From Hymenobacter sp. APR13 (GTDB lineage Bacteria; Bacteroidota; Bacteroidia; Cytophagales; Hymenobacteraceae): DNA of 64,000 bases. Below the pieces are notes generated by a model, which made no database searches, had not been told where the DNA came from, and was given only the letters and a program-made list of their open reading frames with translations. The stretch spans positions 4,211,001 to 4,275,000 of the forward strand of contig NZ_CP006587.1 of the NCBI RefSeq assembly GCF_000737515.1, read 5' to 3'. Positions 28,827-36,177 of this stretch are shown piece by piece (position 1 is the stretch's first letter; each line of letters opens with the position of its first letter). A program made the position numbers and the translations under genes.

Positions 28827-29939
28827 CTACAAAATGCCTTTCGTGCTGGGAATTTCCATGCGGCCGGCGTCGCGCACCAGAGCCATTTTGATGGACTTGG
28901 CTACGGCCTTGAAAATGGCTTCGATCTTGTGGTGCTCGTTCTGGCCCTCGGATTTGATGTTGAGGTTGCAGCGGGCGGCATCGGAGAAGCTCTTGAAGAA
29001 ATGGTAAAACATTTCGCAGGGCATATCCCCTACTTTCTCACGCTTAAACTCGGCATCCCACACAATCCAGGGGCGGCCCGAGAAGTCGATGGCGGCCTGA
29101 GCCAACACGTCGTCCATGGGCAGCAGGAAGCCGTAGCGGGCCAGGCCGCGCTTATCGCCGAGAGCCTGGGTGAAGGCCTCGCCCAAGGCAATGGCCGTAT
29201 CCTCGATGGTGTGGTGCTCGTCGATGTGCAGGTCGCCCTGCACCGTGATTTTCATATCCACGCCCGAATGCTTGCTGAGCTGGTCGAGCATGTGGTCGAA
29301 GAAGCCCAGACCGGTATGCATCTCGGGGCGGCCGTTGCCGTCGAGGTTCAGCTCGATACTGATTTTAGTTTCGTTGGTGTCGCGTTGTACCACGGCGGTG
29401 CGGGCGGGCAGCCGCAGGAACTGGTATATTTTCTCCCAACTCATGGTGGTCAGCGCGGCGCGGTCGTCGCCCTCCCCTTCCGGCTTCAGCAGGATGGACT
29501 GGCAGCCCAGGTTCTGGGCCAGCTCCACGTCGGTTAGCCGGTCGCCGATGACGAAGGAATTTTTGAGGTCGTAGCCGCTGCCCTCGCCCAAGTACTGGGT
29601 GAGCATGCCGGTGCCGGGCTTGCGGGTGGGCAGGTTCTCGTGGGGAAAGCTCCGGTCGATGTGCTCCCGCACGAACTCCACTCCTTCCGAGCGCAGTACG
29701 TCGAGCATCATATTGTGCGCTGGCCAGAAGGTATCCTCCGGGTAGCTAGCGGTGCCGAGGCCGTCCTGGTTGCTCACCAGCACCAGCTCGTAATCCAGCT
29801 CGCGGGCAATGCGCGAGAGGCCGGTGATGGCACCGGGTACAAACTGAAATTTTTCCCGCGTCAGCGCGTCCACCTGGAAATCCGTCGGCGGCTCGATGAG
29901 GATGGTCCCGTCGCGGTCAATGAAGAGTACTTTTTTCAT
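28827..29939 (-). CDS. hisB: Histidinol-phosphatase / imidazoleglycerol-phosphate dehydratase (bifunctional)
   Basis: 370 aa. The N-terminal HAD phosphatase (about 1-165) has the DxD nucleophile motif [11 protein letters not shown], the Thr/Ser motif [11 protein letters not shown] and [13 protein letters not shown]. The C-terminal IGPD domain (about 180-370) has two metal-binding His motifs, [17 protein letters not shown] and [15 protein letters not shown], and [17 protein letters not shown]. It catalyses two non-consecutive pathway steps (IGP dehydration and histidinol-phosphate dephosphorylation). The fused form is as in enterobacteria and many Bacteroidota. Confidence 0.97.
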   Translation of the reverse strand: MKKVLFIDRDGTILIEPPTDFQVDALTREKFQFVPGAITGLSRIARELDYELVLVSNQDGLGTASYPEDTFWPAHNMMLDVLRSEGVEFVREHIDRSFPHENLPTRKPGTGMLTQYLGEGSGYDLKNSFVIGDRLTDVELAQNLGCQSILLKPEGEGDDRAALTTMSWEKIYQFLRLPARTAVVQRDTNETKISIELNLDGNGRPEMHTGLGFFDHMLDQLSKHSGVDMKITVQGDLHIDEHHTIEDTAIALGEAFTQALGDKRGLARYGFLLPMDDVLAQAAIDFSGRPWIVWDAEFKREKVGDMPCEMFYHFFKSFSDAARCNLNIKSEGQNEHHKIEAIFKAVAKSIKMALVRDAGRMEIPSTKGIL

Positions 29940-29954
29940 GTTTGATTTAGATTC

Positions 29955-29987
29955 GTGTCATGCTGAGCGAAATCGAGGCGTCTCTAC
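29955..29987. repeat. Half copy of the gtcatgctgagcgaa repeat
   Basis: Single arm gtgtcatgctgagcgaa followed by a gcgtctctac tail, in the gap upstream of hisB. No complementary arm is nearby, so it appears to be a fragment of the same repeat family as 27918-28006. Confidence 0.5.
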
Positions 29988-30014
29988 CATATTCACTCCA
30001 TACTCAGAGGATGG

Positions 30015-30287
30015 TCAGGTAATCGGAAGCGTGTTGATCAATTCCTCAACCTTCACTTGGTCACGCCCAGCTTCTGTTATGACGAATTTGAGCCTCGGGT
30101 CATCAACCTGCCTAATGAAACCATGAGCTTCAAAAGTCTGTAGAGCTTCCCGAACATCAGTCCGTGGGCAGCCCACACACTTGCAGGCTTCACTGATTGC
30201 AATGGCGGGGTTCTCAATGACTTCCTTTCCGTTGTCAGAAAAGAACATCAACTGCTTGTATAGGGCGATGAGAACTTCTGACTTCAT
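30015..30287 (-). CDS. Small winged-helix-like protein inserted between hisC and hisB
   Basis: 90 aa: AIAISEACKCVGCPRTDVREALQTFEAHGFIRQVDDPRLKFVITEAGRDQVK reads like a winged helix-turn-helix (short helices, recognition helix, then a beta wing), with an N-terminal helix. Cys pair CKCVGC could bind metal. AT-richer than the his genes, no his function known for this fold. It is 74 nt after hisC. A regulator or a stray insertion; unclear. Confidence 0.6.
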   Translation of the reverse strand: MKSEVLIALYKQLMFFSDNGKEVIENPAIAISEACKCVGCPRTDVREALQTFEAHGFIRQVDDPRLKFVITEAGRDQVKVEELINTLPIT

Positions 30288-30361
30288 GTCAAACGGTTCA
30301 AAAAAACAGCAGAGGTGCCTGAACTTTGCTTCGGACTAACAGGCTTTACTCCTTATATATA

Positions 30362-31414
30362 CTACCCCGCAAACTCCCGCAGGGCTTGGAGCAGCAGCTC
30401 GTTCTCGGCGGGGGTGCCTACGGTGAGGCGGAGAGTGCCGGCGCAGCCGGGCTGAGTAGTGCGGTTGCGCACGATGATGCCCCGGGCTACCAGGAAATCG
30501 TACACGGCCGTGGCGTCGGGGTGAAAACGGACCAGCAGGAAGTTGGCATCCGAGGGGAACACCTCCGCCACGATGGGCAGCGCGGGCAGGCGCTCGGCCA
30601 GCCAGTCGCGGCCTACCAGCAGCTGCTGGCGTAACGCTTCGAACCGGTCGGCGTCGCACAGGGCTTGCAGGGCGAAACGCTGCGTGGCTTCCGACACGTT
30701 GTAGGGCGGCTTGATTTTGTTGAGGTAGCCGATGATTTCCGGCGAGGCGAAGGCCATGCCCAGGCGCAGACCGGCCAGACCCCAGGCCTTCGAGAAGGTT
30801 TGCAGCACCACCAGGTTGGGGAATTCGGCCAGGCGGGTAGTCCAGCTGGGGGCAGCGGCGAAATCGGCGTAAGCCTCATCTACCACTACCAGCCCGCGGA
30901 AACCTCGCAGGATTTCCTCGATGGCTTCGGCATGGAGCAGGTTGCCGGTGGGGTTGTTGGGCGAGCAAAGCCACACGATTTTGGCGTCGGAAGCCAGGAC
31001 ACCGGCCACGATTTCGGGCGAGAGCTGGAAGTCGGGCGTCAGCTGCAGGCGCTCCACGCGCACGTCGTTCAGGTTAGCGGCCACCTCGTACATGCCGTAG
31101 GTGGGCGGCAGGATCAGTAGACTGTCGTGGCCGGGCACGCAGGTGAGGCGCACCAGCAGGTCGATGGCTTCATCGGAGCCGTTGCCGAGGAAAATCTGCT
31201 CGGGACGTACGGCTTTGAGCTGGGCCAGCTCGGCCTTTACGGCGCGCTGCAGCGGGTCGGGGTAGCGGTTGAACTGGTCGGGACCGGCGCTGCCGAGGCT
31301 GTTCTCATTGGCGTCGAGCATGACCTGGGCCTCGCCCTGGAATTCGTCGCGGGCCGACGAGTAGGGCTTCATATCCCGAAGGTTGGGGCGTACGAGGCTA
31401 TCGAGGTTGAACAT
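30362..31414 (-). CDS. hisC: Histidinol-phosphate aminotransferase
   Basis: 350 aa fold-type I PLP aminotransferase. MLDANENSLG opens the substrate loop, FLGNGSDEAIDLLVRLT binds the cofactor phosphate, WLCSPNNPTGNLL, VVVDEAYADFAA, and the Schiff-base Lys in VLQTFSKAWGLAGLRLGMAF. It converts imidazole-acetol phosphate and glutamate to histidinol phosphate. The operon order is hisD before and the winged-helix gene after. Confidence 0.96.
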   Translation of the reverse strand: MFNLDSLVRPNLRDMKPYSSARDEFQGEAQVMLDANENSLGSAGPDQFNRYPDPLQRAVKAELAQLKAVRPEQIFLGNGSDEAIDLLVRLTCVPGHDSLLILPPTYGMYEVAANLNDVRVERLQLTPDFQLSPEIVAGVLASDAKIVWLCSPNNPTGNLLHAEAIEEILRGFRGLVVVDEAYADFAAAPSWTTRLAEFPNLVVLQTFSKAWGLAGLRLGMAFASPEIIGYLNKIKPPYNVSEATQRFALQALCDADRFEALRQQLLVGRDWLAERLPALPIVAEVFPSDANFLLVRFHPDATAVYDFLVARGIIVRNRTTQPGCAGTLRLTVGTPAENELLLQALREFAG

Positions 31415-31416
31415 GA

Positions 31417-31456
31417 ATCACGGATTTAAACGGATTATTCGTATTTCACGGATTTT
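31417..31456. repeat. Direct word repeat tcacggattt upstream of hisC
   Basis: tcacggattt occurs at 31418-31427 and 31446-31455, with a third shorter aacggatt between, directly before the hisC start. One of several word-like low-complexity repeats in the gaps of this operon. Confidence 0.55.
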
Positions 31457-31480
31457 GTAGAACGGCCGGCGGCGGTTCAG

Positions 31481-31506
31481 TAGCCCAGGGTTTAAACCCT
31501 AGGCTA
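31481..31506. repeat. Short palindrome tagcc-agggtttaaaccct-ggcta
   Basis: Nearly perfect 26-nt inverted repeat around a tttaaa centre, in the hisD-hisC gap, with flanks that partly extend the pairing. Next to it, at 31538-31569, lies a single-arm repeat containing cgagattcctcgcggggctc. Confidence 0.65.
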
Positions 31507-31584
31507 TTGAGCGGTTGTCGTTTTGATACCAGCAAACGAGATTCCTCGCGGGGCTCGGAATGACGTTCTACTGTTATCCTATAT

Positions 31585-32886
31585 TTATTCCTCCCCGCCG
31601 GCCAGGGCCTCCAGGCGGAGGGTCACGGCGCGGGCGTGGGCGCGGAGGCCTTCGGCTTCGGCCATGGTTTCTACCACGGGGCCCACATTCAGCAGGCCTT
31701 CGGGGGTGAGGCGCTGGAAGGTGATTTTCTTCAGGAACGAATCCAGCGACACGCCGCTGTAGTTGCGGGCGTAGCCGTTGGTGGGCAGCGTATGGTTGGT
31801 GCCCGAGGCGTAGTCGCCCACGGCTTCCGGGGTAAGGTGGCCCAGGAACACGGAGCCGGCGTTGGTCACGCCTTCGGCCAGCTGTTCCGGATTTTTCACG
31901 GCCAGAATCAGGTGCTCGGGGGCGTACTGGTTCGAGAAGTACAGCATTTCCTCCGGCGTGCGCAGCAGAATGGCGCGGCTTTCGGTGAGGGCCTGAGCGG
32001 CTACTTCGGCCCGGGGCAACTCACGCAGCTGGCGTTCCACCTCGGCTTTGGTCTGCTCCAGCATCGACAGCGAGTCCGACAACAGAATCACCTGCGAGTC
32101 GGGGCCGTGCTCGGCCTGGCTGAGCAGGTCGGCGGCCACGAAGGCCGGCGTGGCAGATTCGTCGGCAATAACCAGCACTTCTGAAGGACCGGCCGGCATG
32201 TCGATGGCCACGCCGTAGCGGGTGGCCAGCTGCTTGGCGGCCGTCACGTAGCGGTTGCCGGGGCCGAAAATCTTATCCACGGCCGGCACCGAGTCGGTAC
32301 CACCGCTCAGCGCGGCCACGGCCTGGGCCCCGCCGGCTTTCACGATGGTGCTGATGCCCAGCAGCTGGGCTGTAAACAGGATGATGGGGTTTACCGAGCC
32401 GTCCTTTTGCGGCGGGGTGCACAGCACGATTTCAGGGCAGCCGGCCAGCTTGGCCGGTACGCCCAGCATCAGCAAGGTGCTGAACAGCGGAGCCGAGCCG
32501 CCCGGAATGTAGAGGCCCACGCGCTGCACGGGCACCGCCCGCCGCCAGCACGTAACACCCGGCATGGTTTCTACGCGCTCCTCCTGCGGGATTTGTGCTT
32601 TATGAAACCGCAAAATATTGGCGTGCGCCTGCCGGATGGCCGTTTGCAGTTCGGCCGGGACCTGGGCCGCGGCAGCCGCCAGCTCCTCGGGGCCCACGCG
32701 CAGGCCGCCCGAGAGGTCGGCCCCGTCGAACTGCCGGGCGTAATCGAGCAGGGCCACGTCGCCGCGCTGGCGCACGTCCTCGAAAATCTGCTGCACGCGC
32801 TGCTCCACGTCCTGAGCCTGCTGCTGGGCCGCCCGCTGCTGCAGCGCCGCCCACTCCGGCTGGGATGGATATTGGAAGATGTTCAT
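31585..32886 (-). CDS. hisD: Histidinol dehydrogenase
   Basis: 433 aa, normal length. RVGLYIPGGSAPLFSTLLML, IFGPGNRYVTAAKQLA, the signature DMPAGPSEVLVIADESATP, zinc/catalytic region LLSQAEHGPDSQVIL, and GDYASGTNHTLPTNGYAR near the C-terminus with the catalytic His. Catalyses the NAD-dependent two-step oxidation of histidinol to histidine, the last pathway step. The ATG is 6 nt from the palindrome filling the gap to hisG. Confidence 0.97.
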   Translation of the reverse strand: MNIFQYPSQPEWAALQQRAAQQQAQDVEQRVQQIFEDVRQRGDVALLDYARQFDGADLSGGLRVGPEELAAAAAQVPAELQTAIRQAHANILRFHKAQIPQEERVETMPGVTCWRRAVPVQRVGLYIPGGSAPLFSTLLMLGVPAKLAGCPEIVLCTPPQKDGSVNPIILFTAQLLGISTIVKAGGAQAVAALSGGTDSVPAVDKIFGPGNRYVTAAKQLATRYGVAIDMPAGPSEVLVIADESATPAFVAADLLSQAEHGPDSQVILLSDSLSMLEQTKAEVERQLRELPRAEVAAQALTESRAILLRTPEEMLYFSNQYAPEHLILAVKNPEQLAEGVTNAGSVFLGHLTPEAVGDYASGTNHTLPTNGYARNYSGVSLDSFLKKITFQRLTPEGLLNVGPVVETMAEAEGLRAHARAVTLRLEALAGGEE

Positions 32887-32892
32887 CTGGAA

Positions 32893-32974
32893 TAGTGCTT
32901 GGTGCTTAGTTGTTAGTGCTTGGTATGTTCTAAAGGCTGCTTACTAAGCACCAAGCACTAACAACTAAGCACTA
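32893..32974. repeat. Palindromic spacer between hisG and hisD (tgcttggtgcttagt word)
   Basis: The left arm (32893-32924) and right arm (32941-32974) are imperfect complements built of repeated tagtgcttggtgcttag words, about 16 nt apart. The element fills 82 of the 89 nt between the hisG stop and hisD ATG. The same word builds the spacer at 54392-54472. Confidence 0.88.
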
Positions 32975-32975
32975 A

Positions 32976-33827
32976 TCAGGAAATCATTTTCTCAATCGGC
33001 AGCACCAGGATGCCTTCGGCGCCGACGGCTTTGAGCTGGCTGGTGATGTGCCAGAAGTCGTCCTCGTTTACCACCGACTGCACCGACACCCAGCCTTCCT
33101 CGGCCAGCGGGGTCACGGTGGGCGACTTGATACCGGGCAGCAGCTGCTTCACTGCATCCAGGGCCGCCACGGGGGCGTTGAGGATGATGTACTTGTTGCG
33201 GCGGGCGCGGCGCACGGCCTGCATCCGGAACTGCAACTGCTCCAGTAGCTCCTTTTTCTCGGCGCTCAGGCTCTGGTTGGCAATGAGCACGGCTTCGGAA
33301 CGGAATACGGTTTCTACCTCGCGCAGGCCGTTGCCCAGCAGCGTGGAGCCGCTGCTCACAATATCACAGATGGCTTCGGCCAGCCCGATGCTGGGGGCAA
33401 TTTCCACCGAGCCGCTGATGGTGTGCAGGTTAGCCTTCACGCCGCGCTCCGTGAGGTAGTCGCCCAGGATACGCGGGTACGAGGTGGCAATGTTCACGCC
33501 CTGCAAATCCTCAATGGAGTCGTAGGTGGCAGCGCGGGGTACGGCCAAGCTCAGGCGGCACTTGCTGAAGCCTAGGCCTTCCACTTCCAGGTTAGGGAAA
33601 CCGGCTTCCACCAGCACGTTCTGGCCCACAATGCCCAGGTCGGCCACGCCGTCCTGCACGTAGCCGGGAATATCGTCGTCGCGCAGGTAGAGGATTTCGA
33701 GGGGGAAGTTGGTGGCTTCGGTTTTGAGCTTGCTGGAAGCCGCAAGGAAGCTGATGCCGCACTCCCGAATCAGGTTCTGGGAGTCTTCGCTTAAGCGGCC
33801 CGATTTCTGGATGGCCAGACGGAGCAT
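32976..33827 (-). CDS. hisG: ATP phosphoribosyltransferase, long (HisG_L) form
   Basis: 283 aa. The catalytic domain starts MLRLAIQKSGRLSEDSQNLI, with DLGIVGQNVLVE and the PRPP loop region DIVSSGSTLLGNGL. A C-terminal ACT-like regulatory domain of about 75 residues (PTVTPLAEEGWVSVQSVV, KAVGAEGILVLPIEKMIS) identifies the hexameric, histidine-inhibited long form that does not need HisZ. It commits ATP and PRPP to the pathway and is the first gene of the operon, behind the promoter and putative leader peptide at 34028-34202. Confidence 0.97.
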   Translation of the reverse strand: MLRLAIQKSGRLSEDSQNLIRECGISFLAASSKLKTEATNFPLEILYLRDDDIPGYVQDGVADLGIVGQNVLVEAGFPNLEVEGLGFSKCRLSLAVPRAATYDSIEDLQGVNIATSYPRILGDYLTERGVKANLHTISGSVEIAPSIGLAEAICDIVSSGSTLLGNGLREVETVFRSEAVLIANQSLSAEKKELLEQLQFRMQAVRRARRNKYIILNAPVAALDAVKQLLPGIKSPTVTPLAEEGWVSVQSVVNEDDFWHITSQLKAVGAEGILVLPIEKMIS

Positions 33828-34020
33828 ATGTCTTTCAATTAGTAATTAAGAATTAGCAAGTAAGAATTGACCGGGGTGGCCAAGGCTTAACTGTAATTCG
33901 GGAAGAGTGACTGGGGGAAGCTGCGGAAGGGCTGGCAGGCGGCAATAGGGTGCCGGGGCCACCACTTCCGGGGGCCGGGGAACCTGAGGCGGTTCGCCCA
34001 ACGGGACAATATGCGTGTAT

Positions 34021-34042
34021 CATTCCTCTAAAAAGAGGAATG
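34021..34042 (-). promoter_or_regulatory. Hairpin overlapping the end of the his leader frame
   Basis: A perfect 9-bp stem (cattcctct/agaggaatg) with a 4-T loop on the minus strand. Its 5' arm starts at the last His codon of the leader peptide and its loop contains the stop codon, so a ribosome stalled at the His codons would decide whether it forms. Confidence 0.6.
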
Positions 34043-34153
34043 GTGGCCGTGCAGATGATGATGCGCCGCGCGCAGCCCAACCAGGGCGCCGCTCGTAGCG
34101 GACGCGGCCCCGGGGCTGATGGTGCAGAAGAAAAGCGCGGCAGATGCAGGCAT
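34028..34153 (-). CDS. Putative histidine-rich leader peptide of the his operon
   Basis: A 41-aa frame on the minus strand (MPASAALFFCTIS ... LRAAHHHLHGHHSSF) ends 200 nt before hisG. It has five His codons within seven near its end (HHHLHGHH: three CAT, CAC, then CAC CAT in order of reading). Its ATG lies 18 nt after a near-consensus promoter, as expected for an attenuation leader. It was not recognised by similarity; the call rests on position and His content. The N-terminal part has no special features. A frame that reads through further upstream exists but starts before the promoter. Confidence 0.6.
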   Translation of the reverse strand: MPASAALFFCTISPGAASATSGALVGLRAAHHHLHGHHSSF

Positions 34154-34171
34154 AGAAGCAGAGTTGCGGGG

Positions 34172-34202
34172 CAAAAGTACACGGGAATCGGTCAGAACGA
34201 AA
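34172..34202 (-). promoter_or_regulatory. Promoter of the histidine operon
   Basis: The minus strand reads TTTC, exactly 19 nt, then TACTTTTG (exact TAnnTTTG). The expected transcript start is about 10 nt before the leader ATG at 34153 and about 340 nt before hisG. Confidence 0.68.
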
Positions 34203-34343
34203 TTAAATCCGGCAAAAATTCTGTAGAACCCGGACCTTTGCCCTCCCGTTTGCCTTAAACTGATTATTGGCATCATTGTTTCTGCTGCTCCTACATCAGC
34301 CTGATTCCCGGCCCGCTTCCCTCCTGCCATCTGTTGCTATCCT

Positions 34344-35261
34344 ATGCGTCGTTCCTTCGTTCAACTTGTTGTTCCCGGTATCTGCGGCCTGCTGCTGAGT
34401 GTGGGGGCTGTTTCCGGCGCCCTGGCCCAGACCGGCCCCGCCCCGGCTATGCCGCCGGCTTCGCTGCTGCCGCTACCGCAGGCCAGCCCCCATGTGCTGC
34501 TCTCACACACCGTCGGCCTGTCGGAAGTGAATCTGGACTACCACGCCCCCAGCGTCCGTAACCGCGTTATCTGGGAAGGCCTGGTGCCCTACGGCCAGAT
34601 CTGGCGGGCGGGCGCCAACGAAAACACGGTCATCACCTTCGCCGATACCGTGCGGGTGAACGGCAAAACCCTGCCGGCCGGCAAGTACTCGTTCTACGTC
34701 TTCCCCCGCTCCGACCAAGACTGGGACATGGTGTTCAACCGCGTGACCACGCACTGGGGCGCCGAGGGCTACGACCAAAAGGACGACGTGCTGCGCGTGC
34801 CGGTGGTGCCAGAAGTATCGGCCTTCCACGAAACGCTGCTTTACTGGTTTTCCGACGTGAAGCCCGGCTCGGCCCACCTCAACCTGAGCTGGGAAAAGAA
34901 AACCGTCAGCCTCTACATTGACACCAACGTGCAGGCCAAGGTGGTGGCCGGCATCGAAAAGGCCGTGGCCCAGCGCCCCGGCGACTGGCAGCTGCTGGCC
35001 CAGGCCGCCGACTATCTGGTGCAAAACAACCTGCAGGCCGAGCGGGCCCTGTATTTCATCAATGAGTCCATCCGGCTGCGCGACGTGTACACCAACAACT
35101 GGATCAAGGCGCGCCTGCTGGCTTCCAAGCTCGATTACGACACGGCCATCGTCTACGGCCGCAAGGCCATCAAGATGGGCGACAAAGACGATGTAGCCTT
35201 CAAATCCCAACTCCCCACCATGCGCACCGCCCTCATTGAGTGGCAGGGCAAAGCGTATTAG
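34344..35261 (+). CDS. Secreted DUF2911-domain protein
   Basis: 305 aa with signal peptide (LVVPGICGLLLSVGAVSGALAQ). The DUF2911 domain (about 50-200) is clear: SHTVGLSEVNLDYHAPSVRN, IWEGLVPYGQIWRAGANENT, LPAGKYSFYVFPRSDQDWDM. The C-terminal 110 residues (AVAQRPGDWQLLAQAADYLV, AIVYGRKAIKMG) are TPR-like helices. A Bacteroidota-wide family of unknown function, probably periplasmic. It is divergent from the his operon. Its stop codon's last base starts the octamer tandem repeat. Confidence 0.85.
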   Translation: MRRSFVQLVVPGICGLLLSVGAVSGALAQTGPAPAMPPASLLPLPQASPHVLLSHTVGLSEVNLDYHAPSVRNRVIWEGLVPYGQIWRAGANENTVITFADTVRVNGKTLPAGKYSFYVFPRSDQDWDMVFNRVTTHWGAEGYDQKDDVLRVPVVPEVSAFHETLLYWFSDVKPGSAHLNLSWEKKTVSLYIDTNVQAKVVAGIEKAVAQRPGDWQLLAQAADYLVQNNLQAERALYFINESIRLRDVYTNNWIKARLLASKLDYDTAIVYGRKAIKMGDKDDVAFKSQLPTMRTALIEWQGKAY

Positions 35262-35364
35262 GTGATGAGGTGATGAGGTGATGAGGTGATGAGGTGATGA
35301 GGTGATGAGGTGATGAGGTGATGAGGTGACAGGTGACAGGTGACAGGTGACAGGTGACAGGTGA
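35261..35364. repeat. Tandem repeat: eight ggtgatga octamers then five ggtgaca heptamers
   Basis: From 35261 to 35324 the octamer ggtgatga is repeated eight times without error, then from 35325 ggtgaca five times plus a partial copy. The repeat starts inside the stop codon of the DUF2911 gene. The octamer is the same word as in the hisF-hisIE spacer at 25831. Such a perfect run should vary in copy number. Confidence 0.95.
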
Positions 35365-35369
35365 ATTTA

Positions 35370-35407
35370 GAAGAAAGCAGGCCGCGAGCCTGCTTTCTTC
35401 GTTTCTT
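35370..35407 (+). terminator. Terminator of the DUF2911 gene
   Basis: Perfect 13-bp stem (gaagaaagcaggc/gcctgctttcttc) with a 5-nt loop followed by T-rich sequence, just past the tandem repeat. Confidence 0.88.
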
Positions 35408-35479
35408 GGCGGCCTGAACCTACTGTAGTTTCAGCACTTTCATTCTTAGCATTCCATTCACGTCTTCACCAGGCTGCAC

Positions 35480-36043
35480 ATGGGCCCTTTTCTGCAGGTG
35501 TGCCAGACCATCTGTCCACTTTCCGACGGCCTGCAACTGGCCCTGACGCAGCTGGTACGGCGCGAGGAGCTGCCGCGGCGGCATCAGCTGCTGCAGCCGG
35601 GCCAGGTGGCGGGGCGGCTGTATTTTGTGGAACGCGGTGTGGTGCGCGGCTACTCGCTGCACGAGGGCAAGGACGTATCGGCGTGGTTTATGCGCGACGG
35701 CGACTTTGTGGTGTCCATCCTGAGCTTCTTTTCGCGGCAACCGTCGCACGAGTACGTAGAGCTGCTCACCGACTGCGTGCTGTGGTCGTTGTCGTGGGAA
35801 CAGCTGCAGCAACTGTACCGGCAGTTTCCGGAGTTCAACTTTGTGGGGCGCGTGCTGACGGAGCGCTATTATGTACTCAGCGAACAGCGGGCCTTGCGCC
35901 TGCGGATGCTGCCCGCTGCCGAGCGCTATCAGCTGCTGCTGCGCGACTTCCCGGCAATCTTCCAGCACGTGCCACTCAAGCACATTGCCTCCCACCTCGG
36001 CCTCACCCCCGAAACCCTCAGCCGCCTGCGCGCCCGGGCGTAG
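35480..36043 (+). CDS. Crp/Fnr-family transcriptional regulator
   Basis: 187 aa. The cyclic-nucleotide-binding-type beta barrel covers about residues 15-120 (HQLLQPGQVAGRLYFVERGV, ARG-rich turn GYSLHEGKDVSAWFMRDGDF); the dimer helix and a short HTH follow. The recognition helix reads GLTPETLSRLRARA, carrying Glu-x-x-Ser-Arg in the same spacing that FNR uses to read TTGAT/ATCAA. It lacks the FNR iron-sulfur Cys pattern (only scattered Cys8, Cys12 and one later). A perfect FNR-type box lies 62 nt after its stop. Confidence 0.85.
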   Translation: MGPFLQVCQTICPLSDGLQLALTQLVRREELPRRHQLLQPGQVAGRLYFVERGVVRGYSLHEGKDVSAWFMRDGDFVVSILSFFSRQPSHEYVELLTDCVLWSLSWEQLQQLYRQFPEFNFVGRVLTERYYVLSEQRALRLRMLPAAERYQLLLRDFPAIFQHVPLKHIASHLGLTPETLSRLRARA

Positions 36044-36049
36044 GGCGTG

Positions 36050-36105
36050 GTTCGTTGTGTGTAGTTCGTGATTCGTGTATTAGCTAGGAAGCACGCACAA
36101 CGAAC
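36050..36105. repeat. Palindromic word repeat gttcgttgtg...cacaacgaac
   Basis: The arms gttcgttgtgtg (36050-36061) and cacgcacaacgaac (36092-36105) are complementary with few mismatches, 30 nt apart, immediately downstream of the regulator stop and immediately before the FNR-type box. Confidence 0.6.
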
Positions 36106-36119
36106 TTGATATAGATCAA
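36106..36119 (+). promoter_or_regulatory. Perfect FNR/Crp-type operator TTGAT-ATAG-ATCAA
   Basis: Exact match to the FNR consensus TTGATNNNNATCAA. It is followed 22 nt later by CAACTTTG (36142-36149), one base from TAnnTTTG. If that is the -7 element, the box centre is at about -43, a class II activator position. It sits between the Crp/Fnr-like regulator gene and the hydroxylase gene it would control. Confidence 0.72.
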
Positions 36120-36177
36120 GAGAAAGCACTGCCAGCCCGGGCAACTTTGAGCATGTTTTCACCAAGCTCAGACTTTT

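Noticed and set aside
34028..34330. Longer frame (100 codons) reading through the his leader peptide
   Set aside because: It begins upstream of the predicted promoter, and its N-terminal part has no protein-like features. Only the last 41 codons fit a leader.
35261..35364. CRISPR array
   Set aside because: The unit is 8 or 7 nt in direct tandem without spacers, so it is a simple tandem repeat.
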